Source: Dioscorea cayenensis subsp. rotundata (Eukaryota > Streptophyta > Magnoliopsida > Dioscoreales > Dioscoreaceae). From it: a DNA stretch of 64,000 nucleotides. The stretch is taken from NCBI RefSeq assembly GCF_009730915.1, contig NC_052474.1, forward strand, positions 5,367,501-5,431,500, given 5' to 3'. The notes beneath the pieces are model-generated. The model had not been told where the DNA came from, searched no databases, and worked only from the letters and a program-made list of their open reading frames with translations. This document shows positions 34,735-46,955 of the stretch, in pieces; position 1 is the stretch's first letter; the number at the start of each line of letters is the position of its first letter. The translations under genes were made by a program, and so were the position numbers.

Positions 34735-36800
34735 TAAACATATAACCTGCAAAATATATCAATATATGTTTTTTTAAGAACAATAATGATTTACAATGAA
34801 TCTCGACTTATAAGAATCCCTTGTTGACTTATCTATCCAACAAAATCTCGTTCTTTTACATCTGTATCCAAGTGACAATAACATCCAAACATAAATGTTT
34901 CTTCAATAGTAAATAGGAAACAAGCTTGCCGATCAAAAGAGGGTTTGAGTATTTGTCTCATCAAAGACAAAATAAGGAATAAAGGATCAGCCATGGGAAG
35001 AAAGAATATTGGATATTAAACAGAATGCCAACAAACCTATGGGTTTCTTCAGCAAAATGACAAAGACTCTGAACAAAATCTCAAGATGGCAACACAAGGA
35101 AATTGTAGGTAGGCCACATAGTATTCCTGCAAACTGCCTGAAAAGCAGTAGGGGAACACAAAATAAGTTATATTTAAGTAATTTATAAAGTTAGTAAAGC
35201 GATATTAACTAATAGATTTAGGAGCAAACACTATGCAGGCTCTTTATTTATCGAGGATATAAGAATGAAACAAAGTGGACACTTAAAGCTACAGTTAGCT
35301 TTAAGGCCATAATTTGGCTTTCAGAAAATTACAAAAGGAAGATTGAAAAATTTTAAGAGTAATGGGCAAGGATGCATTTCAAATTTAGAAATGATTAACC
35401 AATCAATGGCGAACCAAGCTGAACACCAAAAGACCAATTTTTGTGGAAATTGTTAGTGGGCACATAGAAATGGATGAGTGAATGCACACACAAGACAGAG
35501 ACTGCTAAAAATGCAACCTTTAGACCATTTTTGTTTTTGTGCTAATGTTTCAAACTTCAAATACCAAAAGATCATCACCCTTTGAAGTTGTAAATGAGCT
35601 TATGGGCATGAATAACTAAACAAAAAGACAGGATGATTGATGTAAAAATATAATCTTTTGCTAATTTTTCATCTACACATACCAATGAACACTAGCACTC
35701 TTTAAAGTTATAAATGAACACAACAAACATGGATGTCAACAATGCAATCTTTAAACAGATTTCCTTTCTTTCTTCCGGATGTTCTAGCATTAATAAAAGA
35801 AAACACCAGTCTTCACTATAAACCTACAACCTATCAGAACTCTTCGAAGCAGCATATGAGCACAAAACATGGATGATTGAATAATAAAGCAAGACAGTGC
35901 ATACAAAAAGCAATCTCTGAACCAAATTTTCGTTGTCTTCCTAATGTCTAGTCCTCAAATATGAAAAGGTCAGCATCCTTTGCAGTCACAAAGGGGAATA
36001 TACACATGAATGACCGAATAAACAGACAAGATAATGAATGCTACAAATGCAATTTTTGAACCATAAACCATGTTCTGCCTAATGCTCCAGAATTCACACA
36101 GCCAAAATATTTTCGTCCTCTCAAATTGCAGATAAGCACATAGATACGGATGACTACAAAGGTAAACAAAGCAAAGGAGGCAAAAGATACAAACTTTCAA
36201 GAAAATTTCCCTACTTTGCCAGATGTTCTACAACTCGAATACTAAGAAAGACCAGAACCCTCTGAAGCTGTAAACAAACACATAGACATGGAAGAGAAAG
36301 CAAGACAGAGGATGCTAAAAATGCAATCTTTGAACCAAATCTCCATTTTCTACCTGATGTTCTCAAATAACAAGAGCTCAGCACAATCACACAGATGATT
36401 GAATAATCAAACAAAACAATGAAGCTAAAAATGTAATCTTTTTAACCAAAATTTTCCCCTGATGCCCTTTTTAAGCTGCAAGACAATCGAACAACCAAAT
36501 GCTAATATTCAAATCACTGAAACCAATCTCCATTTTCCCCTGATGTTCCAATATCCACACAAACAAGCTAAACAGAAAGATAGCCAAACACAAGTACGCA
36601 TACAAACAGACCTTAGAAGTGATGATGTTCCATGCTTTTTTGGGCAGCAAAGAGAATGTATGTTTGAGATTTGAGCAGCAAATAAGAACACAAAAGATGA
36701 TGAGAAGTTCAGATGGAATTTGGTTGTGAGGTGGAGATGGAAACATGTGTTGAAGGGGCCAAAGTTGGTCCGGTGCATGAACCTGGGGAAAATATCATAT
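34735..36800 (-). other. RTE1 leader intron and upstream region
   Basis: No coding sequence is seen. The acceptor at about 34720 means that at least one non-coding first exon lies further right, perhaps near 36600-36780 where composition changes, but I cannot place it. Most of the interval (35420-36560) is occupied by the tandem array described separately. Confidence 0.5.
35420..36560. repeat. Degenerate tandem array, about 90-165 bp units
   Basis: At least eight diverged units. The marker GCTAAAAATGCAATCTTTGA (or variants) recurs near 35503, 35641, 35734, 35899, 36039, 36184, 36313, 36424 and 36511. Between them, in the same order, lie CACCCTTTGAAGTTGTAAAT-like and ACATGGATGATTGAATAA-like segments. 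Spacing varies from 87 to 165 bases, so units have gained and lost parts. It lies upstream of the RTE1 coding exons, probably in an intron of the leader. Confidence 0.75.
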
Positions 36801-38318
36801 TATTTTAGTCATTTTATGGGGTGGTTAGTGCAATTCTAGAAGCCTCTTTGTTTTTTTTTTTTTTTAAATGATTATTCCCAGTTTTAATATATGCAATTTT
36901 AGCTTATGGTTTTCTTTTATTTATTTATTTATTTTTTAATTTTTGACCCACATATCGTGTATTAGTCTAAATCAGGTCCGTACGAAGTATTAAAAACCCT
37001 ATAAAATAATAATAATAAAATTATTAATTATATGTATATAAGACTTAAATTTGAAATCACTTTAAATTATTCTGAATTATAATTTCAAGTATAAACCAAT
37101 CAAATTATACTCGATTTGGTTCAATTTTTTTCGTAATTTTAGTTTAATTTATGTGTGGTGGGGTTTAAAAATTAATTGTGGGTTTTAAAAAATAAAAATA
37201 TTTTTTAGAATTTTTTTTAATAAAATTAATTAATTTATATTTAACTTTTTTTTCTTTGTTAATCATAGTGAGTCAATACACCGATTCTTGCTAAATAAAT
37301 ATTTAAATTTTAAAGTTTTATTTTTTAAGTAATAAAATTTATTTAATACAACACCCAAAACTCTAGTACTATAATACTGTTTAGAAAAGCTGATATTCAT
37401 CCGCTTTCCCTATCCCATGAAAGGTCAGAATCAAGATGCCCCAGATTAGAGGACAAGAACAGTGTTTTTAAAGAATACTAATATTATCACTTTTTATGTG
37501 ACTCTAATAAGTTAGCACACATTTAGTAAATTTTAATTTTTAAAAAATTTATAAGTTTGAAGATCAAACTCTATCTATCACATTCCATTTTTTTTTTTAA
37601 ATATAAAAAGTCAAAGAAATAAGATATTTTTTAGCATTGCTGCATGTTCAGGATTACATTCTCTTTCTTATTGGTTTGAATTTGTCTGAATTTGTTTGTG
37701 TGTGTGTGTGTGATTCTGAATCCATTTAACAATTCAAGATCACAAAAAACAAATCATATGAAGCATGATATCAATCCATACATGCATATAATTTCATGCA
37801 TGAATCTGAAGACTTATATACATTCCCCATTCTGTCAAACTTGGTTGCTCTGATCTGATCTTTTCATAGCAGATAAAAGATATGACCATTCTCAGCAGGA
37901 AACATTTACACAGATAAAAAAAAGTTCATCATTTGAAACACTGTATTTGATTCACAAATGCAGAAACTAAGCAGATAAGAAGATTTGAATCAATAGATAG
38001 ATATAGTTTTATTGCTTCAGAAATCATCTCAAGGAGAATGACAATGTGAAACACTGAACTCTAAACACTGGTATAATGCCCATTTGATATATTTTCAAAA
38101 GAATTCTAGATAATGACATGAAACACTGATTCACAAATTGAAGGTATGAATGACATTTGTGATGACTTTAGATAGTGTTTTTATTGCCTTAGATTCTAAA
38201 GTCATCACAAGGAATGACATTGTGAACGCTCTAGTGCAACAACTTCTTGATCACAGCAACAGAAACACAAGAGAGACAGCAAGACAGAACACTCTTGGAA
38301 TCTTAAAAATTATTCTGC
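36800..38318. other. AT-rich intergenic DNA
   Basis: Long A/T runs with no gene seen. A GT run lies at about 37698-37711. The end toward 38318 is the 3' flank of the GATA gene. Confidence 0.6.
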
Positions 38319-39027
38319 TTAACTATGGAGAAGGCCACAAGATAGAGCCATTAACAAGATGGCAGCTTCCTTCTCATCTTGAGGCAACAATCTTGGATGA
38401 AATGCTGAGTTTTCGGTCGTTGTGATCTTGAACCTTTTCTTGAAAGGCACAGTGTGACCGCGGTCTGAAGACATCGCCATGCTCTGCAACTTCCTAGCCT
38501 TCCTCTGCCTTATTCCACATGCATTGCATAGAGACTACATTGTGCAACACAAATAAAAGATTAGAGAAAGAGAGATAAAAAATCAGATAAAGAAGTTAGA
38601 TTTATCAATGAGTGAATGAATGAATGACAACCTTGGGGCCTTGAGGACCACTCCTCCACAAAGGAGTCTTGGTTGTCCGACAATCTGAGCAAACTCTAAT
38701 AACATCACCACTTTCAGGAACACTGTTATTTCTTCTTGGTTTGCTTGTAGATGTGCTTTGATTAGAGTTCATCATCTTCTTCATCAATCTCATCTTGGAA
38801 GACATCCACTTTGTATGCTCATGATCATGTCCATGCTGGATGCTTGATTCACTGATCATCAACTGCTCAACTTGTTCTGCATCTTCTGAAGAGTAAACTG
38901 AAGTCATTGGAAATAAGAGACTAGACTTGAAGAAGAAGAAGAAGAAAAGAATTACATTCAAAGATGGCAGAGAAACCTGAATTATTGCAAAGAGAGATGT
39001 ATATCTTTGTCTGCATGGAGACATCAC
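38319..39027 (-). CDS. B-class GATA factor with LLM domain (GNC/CGA1 type)
   Basis: Transcription factor that binds GATA motifs. The LLM-domain B-GATAs (GNC, GNL/CGA1) promote greening and act downstream of gibberellin, auxin and cytokinin. Two exons, 39027-38632 and 38534-38319, join in phase 0 to give 203 residues. The zinc finger is C113-X2-C116-X18-C135-X2-C138, with TPLWRSGP and SLCNACGIRQRK. Upstream, KWMSSKMRLMKKMM matches the conserved block of GNC/CGA1. The C terminus EKEAAILLMALSCGLLHS carries the LLM signature; the family usually has SYG where this has SCG. The region between finger and LLM is much shorter than in Arabidopsis GNC. The start is uncertain: Met1 precedes an unusual Phe-rich stretch encoded by a GAA microsatellite, and Met41 (38907) would give 163 residues. 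Confidence 0.88.
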
Positions 39028-39819
39028 TGTCTCTGTCTTTCTCCCACTTTCTTAGTATTGCCAAAAAGCATTGAATGCTTTAGCAGGGCAGGGACAGTAG
39101 GTTGCATCTCCATCAATTCTCTCTCTGAGTTTACTTCTCAAAAGTTTATTCAATTGATTATCACTAAGGATGTTATTGTTGTTTGTATGATCATAAGAGT
39201 GGATACGTATGATGCTTTTGAATCACAATCACACACCTGGGAAGCATTCAATTTCACCATTGATATGCTGTGGCTCTCTGGCTCTTTAGATATTAATGAG
39301 ATAAGGAAACAATATGATCCATTGATTCAATTGGGAATGCATGAAGGGACTGGAGAATGTTGGGATTGTCCAAAACTGCAGCTTTAATCATAGCAAATTC
39401 CACATAAATGAAAATTACTGCAGAATCAACTATCAATTTCTGTTCTGACAAGTCCTTGAAATTCAAGTCAAAGGGGAGGATCTATGTTAATGTTGATCCA
39501 AATTGCCGTGAAAACAGTGGTGCAATTTATACATTCACAAAGTTTGAGTTAATATTGCTCGTAAAACCCATGATTCTGGATAATGTGGTCCTAAATCACA
39601 ACCACCATGATGCATTTCCACACATAAATTCACACTTTTTCACATAATCCAAGCGGCGAATGCATGTGATATTAATTGTTTAACGCATACAAACAACATA
39701 AAAGTTTAAGCACATCTTCCAGATTAAAATCACAATTCCTTCATGGGACAAGCGAGAAGCGACAATCAGAAAACACATCCAAAATGCACCCACATGCAAG
39801 AAGCAAGTTAATAGACATT
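39028..39819. other. Spacer upstream of the GATA gene
   Basis: Promoter side of the GATA gene and 3' flank of the next minus-strand gene. Open frames here (39007-39387 and 39408-39647, plus strand) show no family features and are taken as chance. Confidence 0.5.
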
Positions 39820-41521
39820 TTACAAGCTTGGTAAAGATTTGGCTTGAATAAGCTGTTTGAGGAGAGCTTTTTCTTCATCGATTTTTTTCTTCTCTGATGA
39901 ATCAGTAGGTTTAACTTTGCGCTTCTCCTCCAAGATCCACTTTAAAAGTTGTCGTTGCTCAGCTTCAGGAATGGGCGGGAGTACTTTTGCAGGTGCTGCA
40001 GCAGGAGTACCGGGTGATGGCTTCACAACAGCTTTGCCCTCAGCAGGAGCAGCAGGAACCTCCACAACTTCCTCATCCTTTTTATCAGTCTTGTTCTGTG
40101 AGGTTCTTAAAAGCACATAAGCTGTACATTATGACCAGAGGATTAGTCAAAACAAGAACATTAAAGTTTATTATCACTATATTTGACAATTTAAATAAGC
40201 TACATATTTTTCCATGCATCACAAGCAAATTATCATGTGTTTACCTCTCTTCATGAGTAATTCCTAATTTATAGGAAGGACCACACACAATTCACTCTAA
40301 TTAACTCTTGAATTGTCAATCAGCTTCTTTGCATTTGGAAGCAGGTTTGTGATAAACTTGATATCTTCATACTTAAAAATATCAGCAAGAGGGTACTAAG
40401 TGCACTCGTATCTCAACAACTATGAAACAACAGCCTTTTAGTCTTCTATCCTATTATGACTACCATCTCACTTCCCTTCTACCAAAAGTTAACAAACAAA
40501 TTAAGATTAAAATGTTGATCTATGATATTGACATATAAACAATAGCAATTTCTTTTAAAACATCATTTGCGTCTTCTTGAACAACTGAGGCCCAGTTATG
40601 TGAGAATAGAACTAACAAAACAAAAAGGAAGAATCATTTCTTTCTTTTCTTCCTTTTATTTTATTTTATTTTATTTCTTTTGGGACAATTTAGACAAGCC
40701 GCCAACCATGCATTGGGAGAGTGTTGAACCCTCGAATCATTTCTTTCTTAATAACATTGAAGTCTAACCGTGCGCAATACATTATAATTATACAGAAAGA
40801 ACGCAAGCCTCAAAAGTAAAGCAAATAAGATTATTAGAAGTAACCAAACCTTTGCAAAGCATTCAAGAATTATAGTTCTATAACTTTATATCAAACATCC
40901 ATAAACAATAGAATACACCCAAAGTTATTACACCTCATATTGAACACTAAAACAAACAAGTGCTCACAGATTGTCACACTAATCTTCAATTCCATTGTCC
41001 AATTTCTACTATTCTGAAAGAACCGAAGGATTTCCAAAATCAAGTGAAGTAATGCATCATCATACATTGACTTGGTACTCCATCAAATTTACAATCAAAA
41101 GATCACAAATCACATCCTTCGAAATCTTTCAATTAAAAATTAACAGCAGCTATCCCTAGCGTTCACAATATCCAACAAGTTCCAATGCACAACAAGAACA
41201 CTGATCAAGGGATCTCAAGGCACAACCATGGCGATCTACAAAATAACTCTACACCATCTATCCATCAATAATGTCCAAATCAAAAGCGAACAAAAAAATG
41301 GATCTTTTGACAAAACCAACCCAAATTGATCCAAGCATCAAGAAAGCTTCAAATTCAAGGTAAAACACGAGGTGAGAATTAAGACCTCCGACGGCGAGAT
41401 TGGTGACGAGGAAGACAGGGATGATGCGACGGATGAAGCCCTTCTTTGGCGCAGGAGGCAGCGGAGGTTGAGGCGGAGCCGAAGCAGCGCCGCCGGCCGA
41501 GGACGAAGAAGAGGACACCAT
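39820..41521 (-). CDS. Small conserved plant membrane protein, unknown function
   Basis: 145 residues from two exons on the minus strand, 41521-41386 and 40121-39820, joined in phase 1. The N terminus is Ser/Ala/Pro-rich, followed by basic KKGFIRR and one hydrophobic segment, IIPVFLVTNLAVGGAYVLL (about 33-51). An acidic/Pro-rich linker and a highly charged C-terminal helix (QRQLLKWILEEKRKVKP ... IDEEKALLKQLIQAKSLPS) complete it. I recall plant proteins with this layout and the motif KWILEEKRK, all uncharacterised. The layout suggests a single-span protein of an organelle membrane, and this is inference. Intron 1 is 1.26 kb. The start is the first ATG and follows a purine-rich leader. Confidence 0.8.
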
Positions 41522-43137
41522 TAGAGCGAGTCAAGCGAGCTCGATCCTTCACTGACTGGTAGCGGGGCTTTACTTGATTTGCCTCGGGATCAGTGTGCTT
41601 CAAACAACCTTTTGTCTGTGAATATGAATAAATAAAAAAATAAAAAAATATATATAATTAATATATATATATATAATATTAATAATTATAATTTATGTGA
41701 AAAGTGATAGTTTTTATTTATTTTTTCAAAATTCTACCCACAATTTTTAAAATAAATAATAAAGTTATTATATTAAATAAAATTGATGTTGGGTGCAATA
41801 ACAAATAATATGGCTAAGCAAGCATGGGTCTTCAAATATTTTTGTTTTTAAATTTTATATTTAGATTTTTTTTTTGAACTTATCAATATTTAATTATTAA
41901 TCTTTTAAGATATTAATGCAAAAAAATAGTAATAATAAATAAAAATAAAAATAAAACCTAAACAAAAATACAATTGCTATCTTAAAATCTCTAAAAATAA
42001 TTACTGCAGGATGTGAGTTTTCTCTCTTGCTCAATTTCTTTCGAATTTATATTTTATCACTAATTATGTATTTCTTTTTTCTATTTGTTTTATATCTAAT
42101 TTAATTTGTTTAATTGTTGGATATTTGTTAAATATTTGTTTGATTATTTATTGTGAAAATTGTTGTGAAAAATGTTAAATATTTGTTGTGATTAATTGTT
42201 ATGAAAAATTAATTTTTGGTAGATTATTTGTTAAATAATTGTTGGGTGAATAAATTTAGATTGTGAATTTGTGGTAAATTTGTTAATTATATTATTTGTT
42301 AATTTATTGTTTAACTATTAGTTGAGTTATTTGCTATTTATGTAGATATGATAGGCTTTTATATCTAAACCAAAATTTGAAGATAGATGTATATTTTATA
42401 TTTTTGAAATATTGATTATTATCATCACAAATTTGAATTGATACAGTTATTTAATATTTATAAATTTTTTAAATTTGAATTTAGCATCCCTAAATTTTGT
42501 TGTGTAGTACTATGCAAATTTTGTTTATTCAAAGTTCATCAAATCTCTTATGAGAAGAGACATTTTTGGGGTTGGCATCATTGGCCTCCTATATTAGCCC
42601 ATTCACATGATAAAATTTGTAAAAATTAAATTATATATCGGTCTACTTGATATACTTTAATGTTTGTCCGTCTTCTTTGCTGTTATGGTCATTGTAATAT
42701 ATATATATATATATATACACAAAAGAAAAAATTCAAAATTTATTAATTTTTTAAATATATATATATATATTTTTTAATTAAAGTAGATAAACTACAAATT
42801 TATTAAAATAATATTTAAATATTTAAAATAATAAAAAAATATTCCATTTTCCACATCAAACTTCAAGGATTAGCAGGGCCCATAATCTTACTATGAAAAG
42901 TTGAAAACTATTATAATGTTTATGCAATAAAGCCCATAAAAAAGGTGAAATGTCACCGCGGGGGACTATGTGGTTGGAGAGCGTCTTCGCTCTCTCTATC
43001 ACAAAAGAAGCCTCGTGCTCGCCGTGAGGATTCCCGGGTTCCCAGTCACCGGCTCCGACCCCATCCGAGGACGAGGAGACGACGTGATCCCGTTGTCCGC
43101 ACCTGCCCGAACCTTCAGCTCGCCACCCTTTGCTTTC
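41522..43137. other. Bidirectional intergenic region
   Basis: Lies between the divergent genes at 41521 (minus) and 43138 (plus), so it must hold both promoters. It is extremely AT-rich at 41640-42850, with TA runs at about 42697-42716 and 42757-42769. The GC content jumps at about 42955, probably the leader of the thioredoxin gene. No gene is seen. Confidence 0.6.
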
Positions 43138-45860
43138 ATGGCCGATACCCTTCTTCGCTCCTCTCTTCTCCTCTCCCTCTTCAACGCACCCCTCCTGCCT
43201 CCTTCGCCCAACGCCGCTCTCCATAAGCCTTCTTCTTCTAAAATCCCCGCCCGCCTCGCTGCCGTCGCCTCCTCCACCCCTTATCCTGAAAAGAGGTTGT
43301 CTCGCTTCAAGGTCAGTGCTCCATCTTCGTTCGGGAATTTAATCTAATTTGGCTTATTTGGTGGATTTGAGATATAATAGATTGAAAAAACATTGAAATC
43401 TCTGTTCAAATCGAGGTTTTGGTTCTGTGCTTGGAGAAAGATTGCAACTTTATGTTTAGTAGGGTGCCTGAAAGTGCCTTTCAGGTACGAGAATGGGTTT
43501 CTGTTTTTTGTTTGTATTGTGTGTTGATTTAATAAGATATAAATCGAAATGATATTGAACATTCTTTCAATTGATGTTATTGGTTCTTTGCTTGTAGAAA
43601 ACTTATAGCTTTATGTTCAATGAGCTGCCTTTTCAGCCTCATGGATGGGCTTATCTATGAAATTTAATGTTGTGTTGATTTGATAGACGTATATTGAAAT
43701 AGCATTGAGTATCCTTTCAAATTGATGTTTTTGTTCTGTTCTTGGAGAAAGGTTGCCACTTGATTCTCAGTAAGTTGCTTTTGCTGGCACAGGGATGGGC
43801 TTCGCTATGGATTTTTGTATGTTCTGTTGCTATAATAAAACGTAGATCATGATGGATTTGGAAATCTTTCACATTGATATTTTTGGTTTGGTGCTTGGAG
43901 AAAGGTCAACCTTAAAATTCATTGAGTTTGGCTTTTCTGGTTTAAAACATGGCTTTTCCTTGGGACTTTTTGCATTTTGTTTAGATTACATACTGTACGT
44001 TTTTGGTTCTATGCTTGGAGGAACATTGCAGCTAACATTTACTAGTATTTTTCAGACAAAAAAAAGAGTTGTTTTTTTATGGAGTGTGAATTCTTCCTAG
44101 TGATTGGATTTTGGTTTCAGGTTTATGCCGTTGTGGAAGAGGAGGACGGACCTAAGTGGTGGGAGAAGAATGCTGGACCAAATATGATTGATGTTCACTC
44201 GACTCAGGAATTTATTGATGTGTTAAGCAAAGCTGGTGATAGTCTTGTGATAGTTGAGTTTTATGGCACTTGGTGTGGTTCTTGTCGAGCTCTTTTCCCT
44301 AAGGTGTTGGCTTTTGGTCTCTTGAAAATTGGATTTTGGTTTAATTATTGATCATGTATATGTTGCCTGGCACATTCTGTGCAAAAAATAGGGTATTATT
44401 TGTTTCATCTTAAATTAACCATATCATGGAACTTGAAGTAGCAATGCTTAGTGTTGTTTTTACATCTAATTTCTTCTCCTATCCATGCATCTCGTGTGGG
44501 GTTTTTGAATAAATAATTAGGAACGCCTTCTTATTCACCATTTCTTTTTATAGAGTTATTCTACCTCCATGTTCTCATCCTCCTACTAAATTATAATAAA
44601 AAGACATGGAGAAAGACATATTGGGATCGAACATTAATCATTATCTTTTCAAGCATTACCTGTGGCTCTTCTAGGAGAGCCTCTGTACTTGCCATTTTTT
44701 GTCAAAGAATGAGGGTAGCTGTTACCTTTTCGAGTCTTCATTTGAAGGGTAGTTACTGGAAAGGAAATAGCATGTGTGCTATACTTCTATCATTTGTCTA
44801 TATTGCCATTTCAGTCAAAGTAGGTCTATTGACTCAAATTTTGTGCTTTAACTTAGTTCAATTGGCTAATTTGACTATTTAAAGTTTTAAACATGACCTT
44901 AGGACCATCGTTTAAAAGTTGATATATCTTTGACACTCGTTCAACTTTATGTCTTGGATATCTATCCCTGCCAAGCCATATTGCAGCTTTAAAATCTTTG
45001 ACAAAATCTTTATAAATTTTTCACCCTCAGTGTCATCCGCTATTATTTGTCACGACATATGTAAACTGTGTGTTTTATCTCAATTTCCATTCATGATATG
45101 TTTATTGTAAGTTTTATTTTGTTCTCATTATTCGCACCTAATTCAATCATTTGATTTTTCAGCTTTGCAAAACAGCTGAAGAACATCCAGAAATTTTATT
45201 TGTAAAGGTCAACTTTGATGAAAACAAACCTATGTGCAAAAGATTGAATGTCAGGGTGCTCCCATATTTCCATTTCTACCGAGGTGCTGATGGACAATTA
45301 GAGTCATTTTCATGTTCACTAGCGAAAGTAAGCAACTTTAGTCCTAACTCTTGCATATATTTTTTTCCTATGGTGCATACTTCCCAATTATTTTAAATAA
45401 GTAAAAGAAGTTTCTTAATAATTGTTCTAAAGTATCTTGACATTTGTCGTCGTTGGTGTTTTTTTTGCATGAATTTGTTTCTCTTTCGATGTGAAACTTC
45501 GAACTTAACTAGTTGCTCCAGGTCAATATGGTTCATCATTCTCACAAGCATTTGTTGCTTCTTTGTCAAAATCCCTCTTGATTCATTATGATTCATCATC
45601 CTTTTGAAACTACAAATAGTTGTTGTTGAGAGGTCAATATGATCTCTTTGTTTTAATGATACCATGTGCTTAGGTTGTATACTTCTGCTCACCGGCTTTC
45701 GACTTTGCATAAATAACTGCAGTTTCAGAAGATAAAGGATGCAATCCAAACACACAACACAGATCGTTGCAGCATCGGTCCACCTCGAGGGGTGGGTGAT
45801 CTCGACCTTCTTGGAACCTCAAGCACACTAGAAAAGCCTGCCGAAGCCCCCTCGAGATAG
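43138..45860 (+). CDS. ACHT: Atypical Cys-His-rich thioredoxin (ACHT1/2 type), plastid
   Basis: Thylakoid-associated atypical thioredoxin. The family oxidises targets such as 2-Cys peroxiredoxin partners and modulates plastid metabolism in changing light. 219 residues in four phase-0 exons: 43138-43311, 44121-44303, 45163-45327 and 45723-45860. Residues 1-60 are Ser/Ala/Arg-rich without acids at the start, as in a chloroplast transit peptide. The thioredoxin fold holds the atypical active site W109-C-G-S-C113, cis-Pro P153 in VRVLPYF, and the ACHT block [12 protein letters not shown]. The tail [13 protein letters not shown] is also ACHT-like. The first in-frame ATG is used. Intron 1 (809 bases) is largely made of a degenerate tandem repeat. 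Confidence 0.9.
43370..44050 (+). repeat. Degenerate tandem array in ACHT intron 1
   Basis: Five diverged units share the marker TTTTGGTTCTGTGCTTGGAG or close variants, near 43415, 43577, 43729, 43880 and 44000. Spacings are about 162, 152, 151 and 120 bases. Flanking parts recur too: CATTGAAAT..CTTTCAAATTGATG before the marker and GGATGGGCTT..CTATG and GTTGTGTTGATTTGATA after it. It fills most of the intron and stops before the acceptor at 44120. Confidence 0.75.
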
Positions 45861-46289
45861 CTTTGTCCTCATCATCAGTCTTCAAAGCTTACGGCAGCTT
45901 TCGAACACTTCGTTTGTCATATATTAATCTCTCCCATTGATGAAATTTCACTTGTAGCTATATTCATCAACAGCCTGTACATTTTCAGATTGTTATCACG
46001 TCCATCATTCGTTTATGTATTCTATGCAGCAAAACAGTATATAGTTTGATCCAAAATATTTTGCAAATGTTGTCTCTGTGTGAACTTTTTAAATGGAAAT
46101 GCTCTAGGTTCATTATTTGATCTTTTGAGATTTTACATGTAATTTAAGGATTTTTTTGTTGTTTGAAAAAAAAAATACCGTATAAACTTGACCTTTTTAA
46201 TTGTTTATAGCACTTGTTATCTTATAGAAATGGAAATATTATTCTCAGGGACGTATTTCTAATTTCCTTGGAGAGTTTCATATCACAAC
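45861..46289. other. ACHT 3' UTR and spacer
   Basis: Probable 3' UTR of the thioredoxin gene, then AT-rich DNA up to the hAT-type MITE. No gene is seen. Confidence 0.5.
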
Positions 46290-46479
46290 TAGAGATGTCA
46301 ATTTGTACTCTACCCGACGGGTATATCTGTACCCAGTCAAAGGTAAGGGTAAGGGTATGGGGTAGGGGTATGATTTTTTTTACCCTGAAAGGTAAGGGTA
46401 AGGGTAAAGGTACGGGTATGGGGTAGGGGTTACGAGTACGGGTAAGGGTTTTGGCATACTTTACCCGTTGCCATCCCTA
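46290..46479. mobile_element. hAT-type MITE with 8-bp target duplication
   Basis: 190 bp element with short imperfect inverted ends: TAGAGATGTCAA on the left and, read in reverse, TAGGGATGGCAACGGGTAAA on the right. The flanks are ATCACAAC (46282-46289) and ATCACAAG (46480-46487), an 8-bp duplication with one mismatch, as made by hAT elements. The inside is filled by GGTAAGGGTAAGGGTA-like simple repeats. It sits about 65 bp upstream of the leader of the next gene. Confidence 0.8.
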
Positions 46480-46955
46480 ATCACAAGGGCTTATTTGTAA
46501 GGTTTTTGTAACTATATAAAGGTTTCTTTATAATTTTATATTTTATAGGGTTGTGTGTGAAAATGATCCCTCGCTTGGCTTAAAACCCTGCATCTCAGCA
46601 GCCCCCTTCTTTCTCTTCACGGTGAAGAGGAGCCATTCTCGCCGGCGGCCACCAACACCGCCGCCACTACCGCGTCCGCTTCCCGGTTCCCAGCTCTCGC
46701 TCTCCATCCAGCTACTAATTGCTGGTAATTTTTAAATGCTAAGTGAAAACCCTTGGTGGTTTTTGTTAGATTCTTGAAGCAATGCTGATTCTTTGATTTG
46801 ATTTATTTTATTTTATTTTTTCGTTGTGGTTCCTGATTCTATTGTTTGTTTGAGATCATATTCGAATGTTTTTGGAGAATTTTTTAATCAAATTTTTGTA
46901 TTGGATTGGAATAGTATTTGGATTCATGACATCGTGGTGTTTTGAAGGCATAGAG

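Noticed and set aside
35970-36778. Three similar Cys/Leu-rich minus-strand frames that look like a membrane protein family
   Set aside because: They are the same phase of a degenerate tandem DNA repeat, with no splice or start context; similarity comes from the repeat.
38150-38425. 91-codon plus-strand frame
   Set aside because: Antisense to GATA exon 2, whose frame encodes the second half of the zinc finger and the LLM domain.
39007-39647. Two plus-strand frames upstream of the GATA gene
   Set aside because: No family features, no splice consensus that links them, and composition like the flanking DNA.
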